Of a stretch of DNA of 64,000 bases, positions 36,923 to 46,736 are shown piece by piece. The notes under the pieces are model-generated. The model made no database searches and was not told the DNA's origin. It saw only the letters and a program-made list of their open reading frames with translations. This DNA is from Chloroflexi bacterium AL-N1. GTDB taxonomy: Bacteria > Chloroflexota > Chloroflexia > Chloroflexales > Roseiflexaceae. Position numbers and translations under genes: made by a program. Where the stretch lies: NCBI GenBank assembly GCA_013122435.1, contig WYDT01000020.1, forward strand, positions 62,001 to 126,000, given 5' to 3'. The stretch's first letter is position 1. Each line of letters opens with the position of its first letter.

Positions 36923-37939
36923 CTACAACTCTGAGAATACCACGCGCTGTTTCGTTTGAGCTGACTCAATGGCCCCAAAAACCATCGCAAGACTTTTGAT
37001 ATTATCGTGACATTCGCCCATAGGCGTCGATCCGGTCTTGAGCGCATGCAGAAAATCGTGTAACGCACCTTCGATACCTGATACGAAGTCTTGATCTGAC
37101 TCTATCGTCTGTGACTCAGTCTCTGAATAAAAACCCCCGCGCTGTTGTACCACATCGGCGCATGGTGCTGTATGCCCATCCCATAGCACACTACCATACG
37201 AACCAACCGCTCGCCACTCGCCATCCCATGATGTATGCGCCCCTTCACTACACCAACTCCCGCAGTAGGTGTAACGCAAACCATCGGTCATCTCAAAAAT
37301 GGCAGTGGCACAGGCATCACCTTTATACCAACTCCATGAGGGATTAAACTCCTCGCAGTAGACTGCCACTGGGTCAGCATTGCTCAAAAAACGTGCAGCA
37401 TCAAATGTATGGATAGCCATATCTAAAATCAGCGGGCTTAGCATTTTGTCACGAAATCCACCAAAATGAGCACCAATATAAAAATCCGAGTTGAGCACGC
37501 CAAGTCGCCCAATGCGCGTATCAATGAAACGACGCAACGCATGCAACTGAGCATTGTACCGACGACTCTGACTAACCATGTACAACACGTTTGCTTGCTC
37601 AGAGGCTGACACCATGGCACGTGCATGTTCCATACTGTCAGCCATGGGTTTTTCACCCAACACCGGAATGCCAGCAACCAGCGCAGCGATGGTTACATCG
37701 TGATGGGCTTCAGGTGTCGTCACATCGACCACAAAATCAGGTTGCACTTCGACCAACGCCTGTTCAAAATCGGTACCTGTATGGACATTGGACAGTTTGA
37801 GTTCATCAGTCGCCTGCGCCGCAAGATCTGGCTGTACATCAATCCAACCACCAATATGCACATCGGTACAATAGCGCATCATCTTCCCCCAGGCACGTCC
37901 CATGCCACCTGCACCGACAAGCAATGCTTTCAAAGTCAT
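36923..37939 (-). CDS. Gfo/Idh/MocA-family oxidoreductase
   Basis: An NAD(P)-dependent sugar or inositol oxidoreductase-like protein of 338 residues. The Rossmann fold begins ALLVGAGGMGRAWGKMM, with the second-strand region GGWIDVQPDLA. The family motif GEKPMADSMEHA holds the catalytic-type Lys of EKP. Residues 165-180 (PLILDMAIHTFDAARFL) carry the Asp-x3-His pair of the active site. I start at 37939 with GAAGGA upstream. No sugar gene is nearby to suggest the substrate. Confidence 0.88.
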   Translation of the reverse strand: MTLKALLVGAGGMGRAWGKMMRYCTDVHIGGWIDVQPDLAAQATDELKLSNVHTGTDFEQALVEVQPDFVVDVTTPEAHHDVTIAALVAGIPVLGEKPMADSMEHARAMVSASEQANVLYMVSQSRRYNAQLHALRRFIDTRIGRLGVLNSDFYIGAHFGGFRDKMLSPLILDMAIHTFDAARFLSNADPVAVYCEEFNPSWSWYKGDACATAIFEMTDGLRYTYCGSWCSEGAHTSWDGEWRAVGSYGSVLWDGHTAPCADVVQQRGGFYSETESQTIESDQDFVSGIEGALHDFLHALKTGSTPMGECHDNIKSLAMVFGAIESAQTKQRVVFSEL

Positions 37940-38047
37940 ATGATGTCCTTCTAGCATCTAGAATTTGGTCATTTATTTTAACAATAAATCAACCACAATT
38001 GTCTGTGATCGCCTATCATACCAAAAAATAGTAGGTGTGATGTCATC

Positions 38048-40024
38048 GTGAACAGGTTTGACAATGTTTTGGGGTGTGGCTATAGTATGGCATTCATTGT
38101 GTTTGAAAGAATAGCGCGATACGTGTCACGAAGTAGATTCTCAGAACAGCCACCTCAACGAACATCACCCATAACAACATTGCGTCGTCAGTTCAGGCTA
38201 GATGGCACGAATGCTCAGGCAAACTTACTGGTAGCCTTTGTGCTGGTCATCTTACTGGCTATCGCAGTTCAACTATGGATCGCGTTGAAATGGGCTGGCA
38301 GCTTCGATAGTGATGAGGCCATCATCGGGTTAATGAGTAGGCATATCCTCCAAGGATAGGTCCCAATCTACTTCTACGGACAACACTATCTTGGGAGTCT
38401 TGATGCGATTCTTACAGCCCCCTTTCTCCACATCTTTGGTCATAGTGTCCTAACACTACGTATGAGTTCCATCTTGCTCTTTGGTCTGTTTCTGATAGTA
38501 CACGCCATACTAGTCACCCAACTTTGGGGGAGTCCTATCGCATTGGTGAGTTTGCTGTTTATCGCACTACCCAGTTGGCGCATATTGTGGTTTAGCCATC
38601 GTGCCAACATCGCTCTGGGACTCACACTACTGCTGGGAACACTGACTTGCTTGTTGGTTCTGACAATCATACGGAGGACTCGTTACCGCTTTGTATGGCT
38701 CAGTGTGCTTGGATTTGTAGTAGGACTAGGCGCCTGGGTACACCCTATTACCCTTATCTACAGTGCGGCACTTCTGGTTGTAGGTCTACTCAGCCTTCCA
38801 GAATGGGCTGATATTCATCGACGCTTGCAGAACTGGAGCCAAAAACAGCGGGTATGGTGCAACGGATACTTGCCAACCGTCGGTATAGTTTTCCTCTTAC
38901 TGCTCCTGATCGTTGTCTTCTTCACCAGTGGCTGCCAGACATGGCCATTGCGTGAGCCACTCCAACTCGGTGCTACTGTAATGCTGCTTGGCATGGCTGG
39001 AGTGCTTGGGGTCCTGGTATGGCAGACCAGTCAGCGCCGCTCTGCATTGCTCCTAGGTAACACATGCTTTGTTAGTGGTGCAAGCATCGGTAACATACCC
39101 CAATGGACGACCTGGCTGTTTCAGGGAACTGCACCAAGTTCCGCGATGATCCCCGCCTGCCCGACCGACATTCCGACACGCGCAGGTATGCTGCTGGACA
39201 TCCTCATTCCTCAACTATGGGGACTCCCCGCCCTACATTCGCTGATCGCCACGTGGAATGTTTCGAGCAGTGTAAGTCTGCTAGCGCCCCTGTTGATATT
39301 GATGGCACTGTGCTTCTTTGTCTGGCGTGAGCGCGCAGCACTCCATCGTCTGTTCACCCTTGCCCCGCTTACCTCCACCGACTATCGTGCAGCTATGGTG
39401 TTGCTGTTGTTTGGTGTTCCACTACTGATAGCGACGTTAAGTGGCAACATCATCAATGGACAATCGGTTCGCCATATCTTCATTACCTGGCAGGCAAGTA
39501 TGATTATCCTGGCGATCTTTGTCGTGTATATCACATCATACAAACGTTGGTTAGGTATCATGTGTATTGTATTTTGGAGCCTGTGGATTGGCTTCAACAA
39601 CATCACTTATCTGGGAAACCTGTGGGAAGAACGATCACACCGTTACGCATCAGAGTCGGTGGCTGCACTCGAAGATTTTCTTTCACAACGGCAGGTTCAG
39701 GGCGCCTATGCCGACTATTGGATGGCCTACGCCCTTACTTTCGTGACGGAAGAACGCCTGACTATTGCCCCATACAACGGCATTGACCGCTATCCATCCT
39801 ACACCGAATTTGTGCAAAACCAGACAACACAGGCATACCTCTTCTGGGGCAATCAAAATAGTACATGCGGCTCACAGATCGAAGAGTTAGAAGATGCACT
39901 TGAGCGAAGTGGCGAGGCTGGGGTAGCACACCAAAACATTTCCGCACAACTAACACAGAGTACCGTATTAGAATGCCAAGATGTTGCCGACTGGAATGTT
40001 TGGATCGTTAGACAAGCTGATTAG
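38048..40024 (+). pseudogene. GT39-like membrane glycosyltransferase with one in-frame TAG
   Basis: From GTG 38048 (or ATG 38087) the frame runs through a membrane helix and FDSDEAIIGLMSRHILQG, then TAG at 38357-38359. It continues in the same frame as VPIYFYGQHYLGSLDAILTA and on to 40024. (G/A)xxPIFxYGQxYxGSLEA is the typical next motif of such proteins, so the TAG replaces one codon only. About ten further helices and a C-terminal soluble part follow, 658 codons in all. FDSDEA supplies the catalytic-type acidic residue of GT-C enzymes. It probably transferred sugar from a lipid carrier outside the cell. Confidence 0.75.
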
Positions 40025-41931
40025 CCACGATCACACCAGATCGACACCACATCACTGGTTTGGAGTTGCTCAATATCCTGAGGTGATGCGCCACGCAGCC
40101 AGATGCCTGCACCACCTGCGGCTTTCCACGCCTCCATTGGCGCTTCCCAATCCGGCGACATATGGTACTCCCAGATGATTTCGGCCACGCCAACATAATC
40201 ATGTGGCTCGACCTGTGCGACCCATGGCACGACCAACCACATGCGTGGGCTTACTCGCTGGTGGCGCAGATCTGGTGCAGCCCGGCAGTACACCGCAAGA
40301 CGGTCAAGATAACCAGGCTGGTATGGTAACGCATCGCGCCAATTGTGGAGTGCTACTACCGACGGTGGTTCATCGGCCATCCAGTATACATCGAAAAGGG
40401 TCGCCGGATTGGCCACCATCGCTCGTGCGAGGAATGCAGCCAGCACCTGTTGATCACACCAGCTCACGATGATATCGACGTGACTCGACAACCGTTGTAT
40501 ATAACCCTCAGTCTGCTCCCACTCAACCGTATCCGCTTCCAGCAGAGACAAACGCGTAACAGGCTGCACCTGAGCGACAAAGACATTGTGGCATTCCACG
40601 GCATGTTTTTTTGAAAGAGCCTGTGTGCGCGGTGATGGACAGCCTTCGATATCGTGAGGATCAAGTCCTGCACCGATTTTGAGTTCCGCACGCATCCGTT
40701 GCAAGGTATCGTACGGCAACCGATCGGTGGATAGCACATAATACGGCGGTCGCTCCTGATACACCATGTGATATTGTGCAGCCTGCTGACGTACCGCTGT
40801 CCCTGGCAGCATCTGCAATGTAAAGATGTCGTACATCCCCAGGTTTTCTCGCTCGATAAAATTGAGGGTCTCCCCAACACCATCTACATCGTCTTCTGGT
40901 AGACCAATGATGACATCAAGCAGCACCTCAACACCATGGGCATACAAACGACGGGTGCCTTCCGCCCATTTCGCCAGATCTGTGCGCCGTAGTGAGGCCC
41001 TAAGCGCTGCCGGGTTGGCACTCTGGAGACCGACCTCGGCAACCCGCAAGCCGGCTTGTGCTAACGCGTCGACGGTCGGTGCGGTAAGGTGTTCACCTCG
41101 CAACTCCGCATACAACGCTAACTGCCCATCCGCATTGAGATCCGCAAGTGCTTGCATCAACGGGCGAAACAGCGGAACCAGATTCAAATTGGCTTCGATA
41201 AAGTGGACCTGTGTTACACCACGAGCTTGCGCCCAACGAATCTCCGCCAGAATCCGCTCAAGTGAGAAGTAGCGGTTGCCTAGTCTCGGCCCCATATTCC
41301 GACCATACAGACAGAAGCTACACGAATAGGGACACCAGCGTGACACCTCCACCATCACCATTGGACCAGGTTCGATATACCCAAGCAGGTATGGCGATGG
41401 CAGATCAGAGAGGTCATCAAGCGCGACTCGACCTGGTGTCACTATCAGCTTGCCGCTCACATCGCGAAAAGCAATGCCCGCAACATCAGCCAAAATGGCG
41501 TGGTTAAGCTGGGCTTTCTCGGCAAAAACGCGTAACAACTCAGCAAAGGTCTGCTCACCCTCGCCGATCACCGCCACATCGACCCCGCTGTGTTGGAGCA
41601 CCCAGATGTTATCGTGCTGCACCTCTGGGCCGCCAACCACGACAATGAGGTGTGGCAACCGGGCTTTGACACGTCGTGCGATGTCAAGGCTGCGTTCGCT
41701 ATTCCAGGTGTACAACGAAATACCCAGCACATCTGGTGCATCTTTAACAATATAATCAACCAGCATTGCGTCTCCTGCAACGTCGGCGAGTGAGCGCGGC
41801 AACATATTGATAGCAACACGCTCCAACAAACCCTGCAGGTGGGCATAGGCTTTGAGATACCCCGCAGCGAGCGGCGTATTCGTCACCGGATTGTTCGGCA
41901 CTGGGAGTTGCATCAACAAAACACGCAACAT
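40021..41931 (-). CDS. B12-binding radical SAM protein
   Basis: A 636-residue enzyme. The N-terminal cobalamin-binding domain shows DVLGISLYTWNSERSLDIAR, HLIVVVGGPEVQ and GEGEQTFAELL. The radical SAM cluster motif is C-P-Y-S-C-S-F-C (Cx3Cx2C) in SRWCPYSCSFC. The barrel continues with FIEANLNLVPLFRPLMQAL and EVGLQSANPAALRASLRR. The C-terminal 170 residues are not recognised. Members carry out methylations and rearrangements, often in lipid or natural-product synthesis. Its stop overlaps that of the convergent GT39-like gene by 4 bp. Substrate unknown. Confidence 0.85.
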   Translation of the reverse strand: MLRVLLMQLPVPNNPVTNTPLAAGYLKAYAHLQGLLERVAINMLPRSLADVAGDAMLVDYIVKDAPDVLGISLYTWNSERSLDIARRVKARLPHLIVVVGGPEVQHDNIWVLQHSGVDVAVIGEGEQTFAELLRVFAEKAQLNHAILADVAGIAFRDVSGKLIVTPGRVALDDLSDLPSPYLLGYIEPGPMVMVEVSRWCPYSCSFCLYGRNMGPRLGNRYFSLERILAEIRWAQARGVTQVHFIEANLNLVPLFRPLMQALADLNADGQLALYAELRGEHLTAPTVDALAQAGLRVAEVGLQSANPAALRASLRRTDLAKWAEGTRRLYAHGVEVLLDVIIGLPEDDVDGVGETLNFIERENLGMYDIFTLQMLPGTAVRQQAAQYHMVYQERPPYYVLSTDRLPYDTLQRMRAELKIGAGLDPHDIEGCPSPRTQALSKKHAVECHNVFVAQVQPVTRLSLLEADTVEWEQTEGYIQRLSSHVDIIVSWCDQQVLAAFLARAMVANPATLFDVYWMADEPPSVVALHNWRDALPYQPGYLDRLAVYCRAAPDLRHQRVSPRMWLVVPWVAQVEPHDYVGVAEIIWEYHMSPDWEAPMEAWKAAGGAGIWLRGASPQDIEQLQTSDVVSIWCDRG

Positions 41932-42142
41932 ATCGAAAACACTATCCTGCTATCACACGAGATCAACATCTTCAAATTGTAGCATACGTCCATGGTTTCT
42001 GGTTTGACCCTAAGCACACACAACGCCTTTGTTTGACAGGGTCTTGAAGAATACTTTACCATGCCTTAACCTTCCGACAACACAGTTTAGGTAGAACAAT
42101 AGCAAACTCTATCCATGTGACATAGTATGCTGGGAAAAATCA

Positions 42143-45100
42143 ATGATGCATTCTGGGAAACCTCGTTCTCGTTTCACATACGTGATTGTGTCGGCCTTTA
42201 TAACCTTTGTGTTGCTTATTGCGACACTGCCGGTGCGTGCTGCGCCGGTTGCAGTACCGCAGACTCAAGCTACTTATTTTTCAACCATCACAGACGATTT
42301 TCTACCAGACGCCATCATCACCGAGCGCGACACCACACCCGTAGCACCTGGTGTGACCGTCACTGAGACGCAGCGCCTCGACCCATCCGGATGGCTGCGT
42401 GATCAGGTGATGACCGTTGATCTCCAGAGTCCCGCTATCACGGCTGATGTCGTGTTGTCAGACACTGTTGCTGCCGCTACACCTTTATCAACAATGGCAG
42501 AGCGTCGTGGTGCCATTGCCGCCATCAATGGTGATTTCTATGACATCGGCACGACTAACGCCCCCTTCGGTGCAATGATCCGTGATAGGGAAGTGCTCAA
42601 AGGTCCACTGGAATTCACAGATGGGCAGTTCTGGTCACAATCGGCTGGTGTTGATCAGAATGGCATTGGCCGCCTGCTCGATGTGTTTGTCGAAAGCACT
42701 GTGACCATCCCCACCGGTACCCACACTGTCGACGCCCTCAACACCCACCGTGTGATGCCCGACGGCATTGGTCTGTACAACGCCATCTGGAGCGACACAG
42801 ATCAGTCGATTGATGTTCCTGCTGCAACCACAGTACAAGAAGTCATTGTCAGCAATAAAGTCGTGTCGGCCATCACCGAAAAAACACCTACAGGTGGGCG
42901 AGTCTTGATGAGTGCGGTTCCAGCGAATGGTTTTGTATTGTTGGGACGTGAAGATGGTGCAGAAACATTGACAGACCTAGCAGTAGGCGATACCGTTTCC
43001 GTCACATTTGAACCACGTACAGAACCCGACAGCGCATGGCAATTCGCGCTGGGTGGGAATGAAGTACTCGTGAGTGATGGTATCGTGAACGCCGACCTCG
43101 AAGGAGATACCAGCCTGGCTCCTCGAACGGCAGTTGGTTTCTCGCCTGATGGCCAGCGCATGTTCATGGTGACCATCGACGGTCGGCAGGCACAGAGTCG
43201 CGGTCTGACGCTCTTCGAGCTAGGCCAGTTCATGCTTAGTCTTGGCGCACATGATGCGCTCAATCTCGATGGTGGGGGATCATCAACCATGGTTGCACGC
43301 CAGCCAGGCGACTTAGCTGTGACGGTGGTCAATACGCCATCTGATGGCACCGAACGCTCTATCCCCAATGGCATTGGCCTTTTTGCTGACCCGGGGAGCG
43401 GACAACCGGGTGCCATTCGTGTTGCACCTGCGCTCAATTTTGACACAACCGATCGAGTGTTTCCAGGACTGACACGCTCGTTCGAGGCCAAAGGCTACGA
43501 TGAAACCTATGCCCCTGCCGCAATTGATCAACTGAGTTGGAGTGCACAGGGTGGTGAGATCGATGCAGACGGCGGGTTTCGTGCCCAGCAACCGGGCATG
43601 GCCACCATCCAGGCTCGCTCAGGCGAGATCGTGGGAGAGCAGCAAGTGCGTGTGCTCAGCGACCTGGCACGTGTGGCGACGGCACCAGAGCGCCTGAGTC
43701 TGGTCGAGGACACACCAGGACTAATCACCGTGGTGGGGTACGATGCAGACGGCTACGATGCGCTGATTGAGCCAAGTGATGTTACCTTTGCATACGACGA
43801 ATCTATTATCACCATCCAGCCTACTGCGCAAGGCACCTTTGTTGTCGTTCCCCAAACCAACCTGGGGTCAACGCTGGTAGAGCTAACTGTCGCAGGTGTG
43901 CAAACTCTGCTGCCGATCTCAGTCGGGCTGAATGAGGAGCTTGTTTCAGATTTTAGCGATCCCGAGGAATGGCTATTCTCTCGGGCACGTGCCATCGGTT
44001 CGGTGGAAAGTGCTCCCGGACGAGATGACGATGGTGTACAGCTTAATTTTGATTTCACCGGAACCTGCGAGGGATGTAATCTGGGCACACGTGCAGCCTA
44101 TCTGAATATCAATCTTCTGGCGCCATTTCTCGAACTTCCTGGCCAGCCACTACGGATTGGTGTGTGGGTGCGCTCGGAGGATGGGCGACTACCCTGGATG
44201 CGGATGAACATTCGCCATGCTGGCAATCTGAACTCGGATACCACGCTCAACCTCACACCAGCGTATCAAGAAGATGTCGGTACCGACTGGCAGTATCTCG
44301 AAGTGGATGTTCCAGCGGGGCTGCAATACCCACTGTATCTGCGCCGGATCTACGCCGTGGAAATCAGTGCCGAACGTGCGTATGAAAGCTCTCTTGTATT
44401 TGACGATCTGGTTGTACAGGTGGCACCACCAATCGATCTTCCACAGCCATCGATTACACCTGACCCGCTGGTGCTCATCGATGAAGAACTTGGCCCTGAA
44501 CGCTGGACGTTTGCCGTCCTCGCGGACACTCAGGTGTATGCAACTGTACCCGATAGCTTCGAGGTACAACTAATGCGGCAGGCGCTCCAGCAGATCGTGG
44601 CAGCCGATCCCGACTTTTTGCTTATCCCCGGCGATCTGGTCGATATTGCTCAACCAGCAGATTTTGAGTTGGCGTTCAATATTCTTGCAGAAGAACTCGG
44701 CGACCCATATCCTTTCCCTGTCTACATTATTCCTGGCAACCACGAACGCGATCCGGTGACGACGGGAACGCTCGATAACTATATCGCAACAGGTCTCCCC
44801 ACACGTCAGACATTTGACTATCAGGGCACGCGCTTTATCTTGCTCGATAGCTCAAATGGCCGTTTCCGCACCGATTTCACACAGTTGGACGAACTCAAAC
44901 AAGCGCTGGACGAGGCCGTTACTGATGAAGCGGTGCAGAATGTCGTGGTGATGACCCATTACCCGACCAATGATCCGCTGCCAACCGACAATAGCCAACT
45001 CACCGATCGCTTAGAGGTGGCGCTGATGGAGCAATGGCTTACCACATTCCGTGAACAGTCGGGCAAAGAGGTTGTGTATGTGTCTGGACACGCACATGTC

Positions 45101-45871
45101 GCCGATTTTGAACGAGTCGATGGGGTACCATATGTAGTCCTTCCATCAGGCGGAAAAGTTCCCTATGGAGAGCCAGCCAATGGTGGGTTTAACGGATGGA
45201 TGCTCTTTGGGGTTGATCCAACTGCTGAAACCGGCGACCAGTTCCGTATTGAAGTGCAACCACTATTAGAGGAAGCGACACTGACTATGCCCGAGACTAT
45301 CGACATTGGTGAGACAATCTCAGTTGAGGCTATGGGCAACCAAGTGCGTGAACGCCAGATTCCGCTACGTTATCCCGCAACGGTACAATGGCAAGGTAGC
45401 TACAACCTGTTTATTGGCACGGGCGAGGCTGCAGAACGCGCTGCCAGATATCCCCGCTACGCCGCCGTGTTGGATCCCGTGACGTTGGATCTCACAACAT
45501 TACGTGAAGGGACGATCGCATTACGGGTTGATGCCAACGGTGCACAGGCTACGGCAACGGCACGCATCGTACGGGACGATACCCAACTAGAAGGGATCAG
45601 CCCAGTCCTCGAATGTGTGGTAGCCAACAACGACGGCAGCTACACCGCACGCTTCGGCTATGATTACGTTGGGCGTGGACGCACACGCATCGCTGTCGGT
45701 CCTGATAATCGCTTTACACCTGAGCCACAGGATCGCGGTCAGCCAGAGGTCTTTGTATCGGGACGATGGCGAGATATGTTTACAGTCGATTTTGATGGAA
45801 GTGATCTTGTCTGGACCCTCAATGGACGAACCACAACGGCATCAGACAATCCGGTACAACGCTGTCGATAA
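42143..45871 (+). CDS. Secreted fusion of NAGPA phosphodiester glycosidase and metallophosphoesterase
   Basis: A 1242-residue exported protein with a signal peptide (YVIVSAFITFVLLIATLPVRA-AP). Residues about 60-420 are an NAGPA/phosphodiester glycosidase domain (AAINGDFYDIGTTNAPFG, LNLDGGGSSTMVARQPG). A Big-like or immunoglobulin-like part (about 430-600) and a galactose-binding-like sandwich (about 610-760) follow. A calcineurin-type phosphoesterase occupies 790-1020 with its metal ligands in LADTQ, LLIPGDLVD, IPGNHER, MTHYP and SGHAHVAD. The tail is beta-rich. The two enzymes suggest stepwise removal of sugar-phosphate decorations, for example from teichoic acids or glycans, outside the cell. 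Confidence 0.85.
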   Translation: MMHSGKPRSRFTYVIVSAFITFVLLIATLPVRAAPVAVPQTQATYFSTITDDFLPDAIITERDTTPVAPGVTVTETQRLDPSGWLRDQVMTVDLQSPAITADVVLSDTVAAATPLSTMAERRGAIAAINGDFYDIGTTNAPFGAMIRDREVLKGPLEFTDGQFWSQSAGVDQNGIGRLLDVFVESTVTIPTGTHTVDALNTHRVMPDGIGLYNAIWSDTDQSIDVPAATTVQEVIVSNKVVSAITEKTPTGGRVLMSAVPANGFVLLGREDGAETLTDLAVGDTVSVTFEPRTEPDSAWQFALGGNEVLVSDGIVNADLEGDTSLAPRTAVGFSPDGQRMFMVTIDGRQAQSRGLTLFELGQFMLSLGAHDALNLDGGGSSTMVARQPGDLAVTVVNTPSDGTERSIPNGIGLFADPGSGQPGAIRVAPALNFDTTDRVFPGLTRSFEAKGYDETYAPAAIDQLSWSAQGGEIDADGGFRAQQPGMATIQARSGEIVGEQQVRVLSDLARVATAPERLSLVEDTPGLITVVGYDADGYDALIEPSDVTFAYDESIITIQPTAQGTFVVVPQTNLGSTLVELTVAGVQTLLPISVGLNEELVSDFSDPEEWLFSRARAIGSVESAPGRDDDGVQLNFDFTGTCEGCNLGTRAAYLNINLLAPFLELPGQPLRIGVWVRSEDGRLPWMRMNIRHAGNLNSDTTLNLTPAYQEDVGTDWQYLEVDVPAGLQYPLYLRRIYAVEISAERAYESSLVFDDLVVQVAPPIDLPQPSITPDPLVLIDEELGPERWTFAVLADTQVYATVPDSFEVQLMRQALQQIVAADPDFLLIPGDLVDIAQPADFELAFNILAEELGDPYPFPVYIIPGNHERDPVTTGTLDNYIATGLPTRQTFDYQGTRFILLDSSNGRFRTDFTQLDELKQALDEAVTDEAVQNVVVMTHYPTNDPLPTDNSQLTDRLEVALMEQWLTTFREQSGKEVVYVSGHAHVADFERVDGVPYVVLPSGGKVPYGEPANGGFNGWMLFGVDPTAETGDQFRIEVQPLLEEATLTMPETIDIGETISVEAMGNQVRERQIPLRYPATVQWQGSYNLFIGTGEAAERAARYPRYAAVLDPVTLDLTTLREGTIALRVDANGAQATATARIVRDDTQLEGISPVLECVVANNDGSYTARFGYDYVGRGRTRIAVGPDNRFTPEPQDRGQPEVFVSGRWRDMFTVDFDGSDLVWTLNGRTTTASDNPVQRCR

Positions 45872-45884
45872 GGATTGTGAGAAA

Positions 45885-46046
45885 CCCGCCCGCCGCTTAA
45901 GCGGCGGGCGGGGAACAACGTCTGCTCAAGGAGCCTACCTGAAACGCCACAGAGCTTCATTACACTAGACATAGACGACCCCGCTCAAGTCTGCGCCCTG
46001 CACCAACCTGGCTTTCCTATAACCCGCCCGCCGCTCAAACGTCGGG
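45885..46046. mobile_element. Palindromic element with two related CCCGCCCGCCGCT hairpins, possible IS200/IS605-type remnant
   Basis: A perfect 28-bp palindrome (12-bp arms, TTAA centre) spans 45885-45912. A weaker hairpin with the same 13-base start, CCCGCCCGCCGCT, spans about 46023-46046. The 110 bases between hold no gene. Subterminal hairpins of this kind mark the ends of single-strand transposons and their short derivatives. No transposase remains, so the class is a guess. The first hairpin could also terminate transcription of either neighbour. Confidence 0.4.
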
Positions 46047-46050
46047 CTAC

Positions 46051-46614
46051 TCACCTTTTGGGGCTGGCTTCACGCGCCATGCTATGGAACTCACGATTAG
46101 GTCGCAGCTCAAGGGTGTTTGCAACCCGATTGCTATAATTAAAGAAACCCGCCACCTGAATGATATCCATAATGTCTTCATCACTACAGGTGTCAGAAGC
46201 CAATGTGATCTTGACAGCGAAATCAAACATGGCACGTTGACGCGATGTCAGATCATCTGCGCGGTAATTAGCCACTACCGTGTCGGCTAATACCTCATCA
46301 CCGCTGCGAACACGCAACACAGCCCCATGCGATGTGAGGCAGTAGAAGCAGTGATTCTGCGACGACACTGCCACGGCAATCATCTCGCGTTCGGCCTTGC
46401 TCAACCCCGATTAAGCATCCATGAATGACTCATACAAGGCCAAAAACCTCCGTAACTGCTGTGGGCGTAGGCTGTATGCACGATAGACATTTGGCACAAA
46501 GCCAGGTTTCTCACGCATCTCTTCATACAAAGCTCTGATATCCTCTGGCAAGGATTCCTCTGCTGGTATGGGCAGACGACTGATAGGCAGTGATGGCGAG
46601 TTCTGGTCTGACAT
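46051..46614 (-). pseudogene. AhpD-like peroxidase-related enzyme with one in-frame TAA
   Basis: From ATG 46614 (AGGAAG six bases upstream) the frame reads LPEDIRALYEEMREKPGFVP and RFLALYESFMDA, then TAA at 46411-46413. It continues unbroken as SGLSKAEREMIAVAVSSQNH, CFYCLTSHG and on to 46051. Together they form a carboxymuconolactone-decarboxylase-like/AhpD protein of about 187 codons with the redox CxxC and following His (C-F-Y-C-L-T-S-H). Relatives have Glu at the interrupted codon (xESGLSKAE), so GAA to TAA explains the break. Confidence 0.8.
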
Positions 46615-46724
46615 AAGCACTTCCTACGATTGAAATATCGTGAACTAACTATATGCTGTGGCAATGACACCTGCAAAGGATGTAAAACTTTTGGCAACGT
46701 CTATGCACCCCTAAGTAAGCATGC

Positions 46725-46730
46725 TATAAT
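46725..46730 (+). promoter_or_regulatory. Extended -10 promoter, probable leaderless transcript
   Basis: TGCTATAAT gives a consensus TATAAT with an extended TG. The expected start site, 6-7 bases downstream, falls on the ATG of the histidine kinase at 46737. There is no ribosome-binding site. Confidence 0.55.
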
Positions 46731-46736
46731 CTGAAT

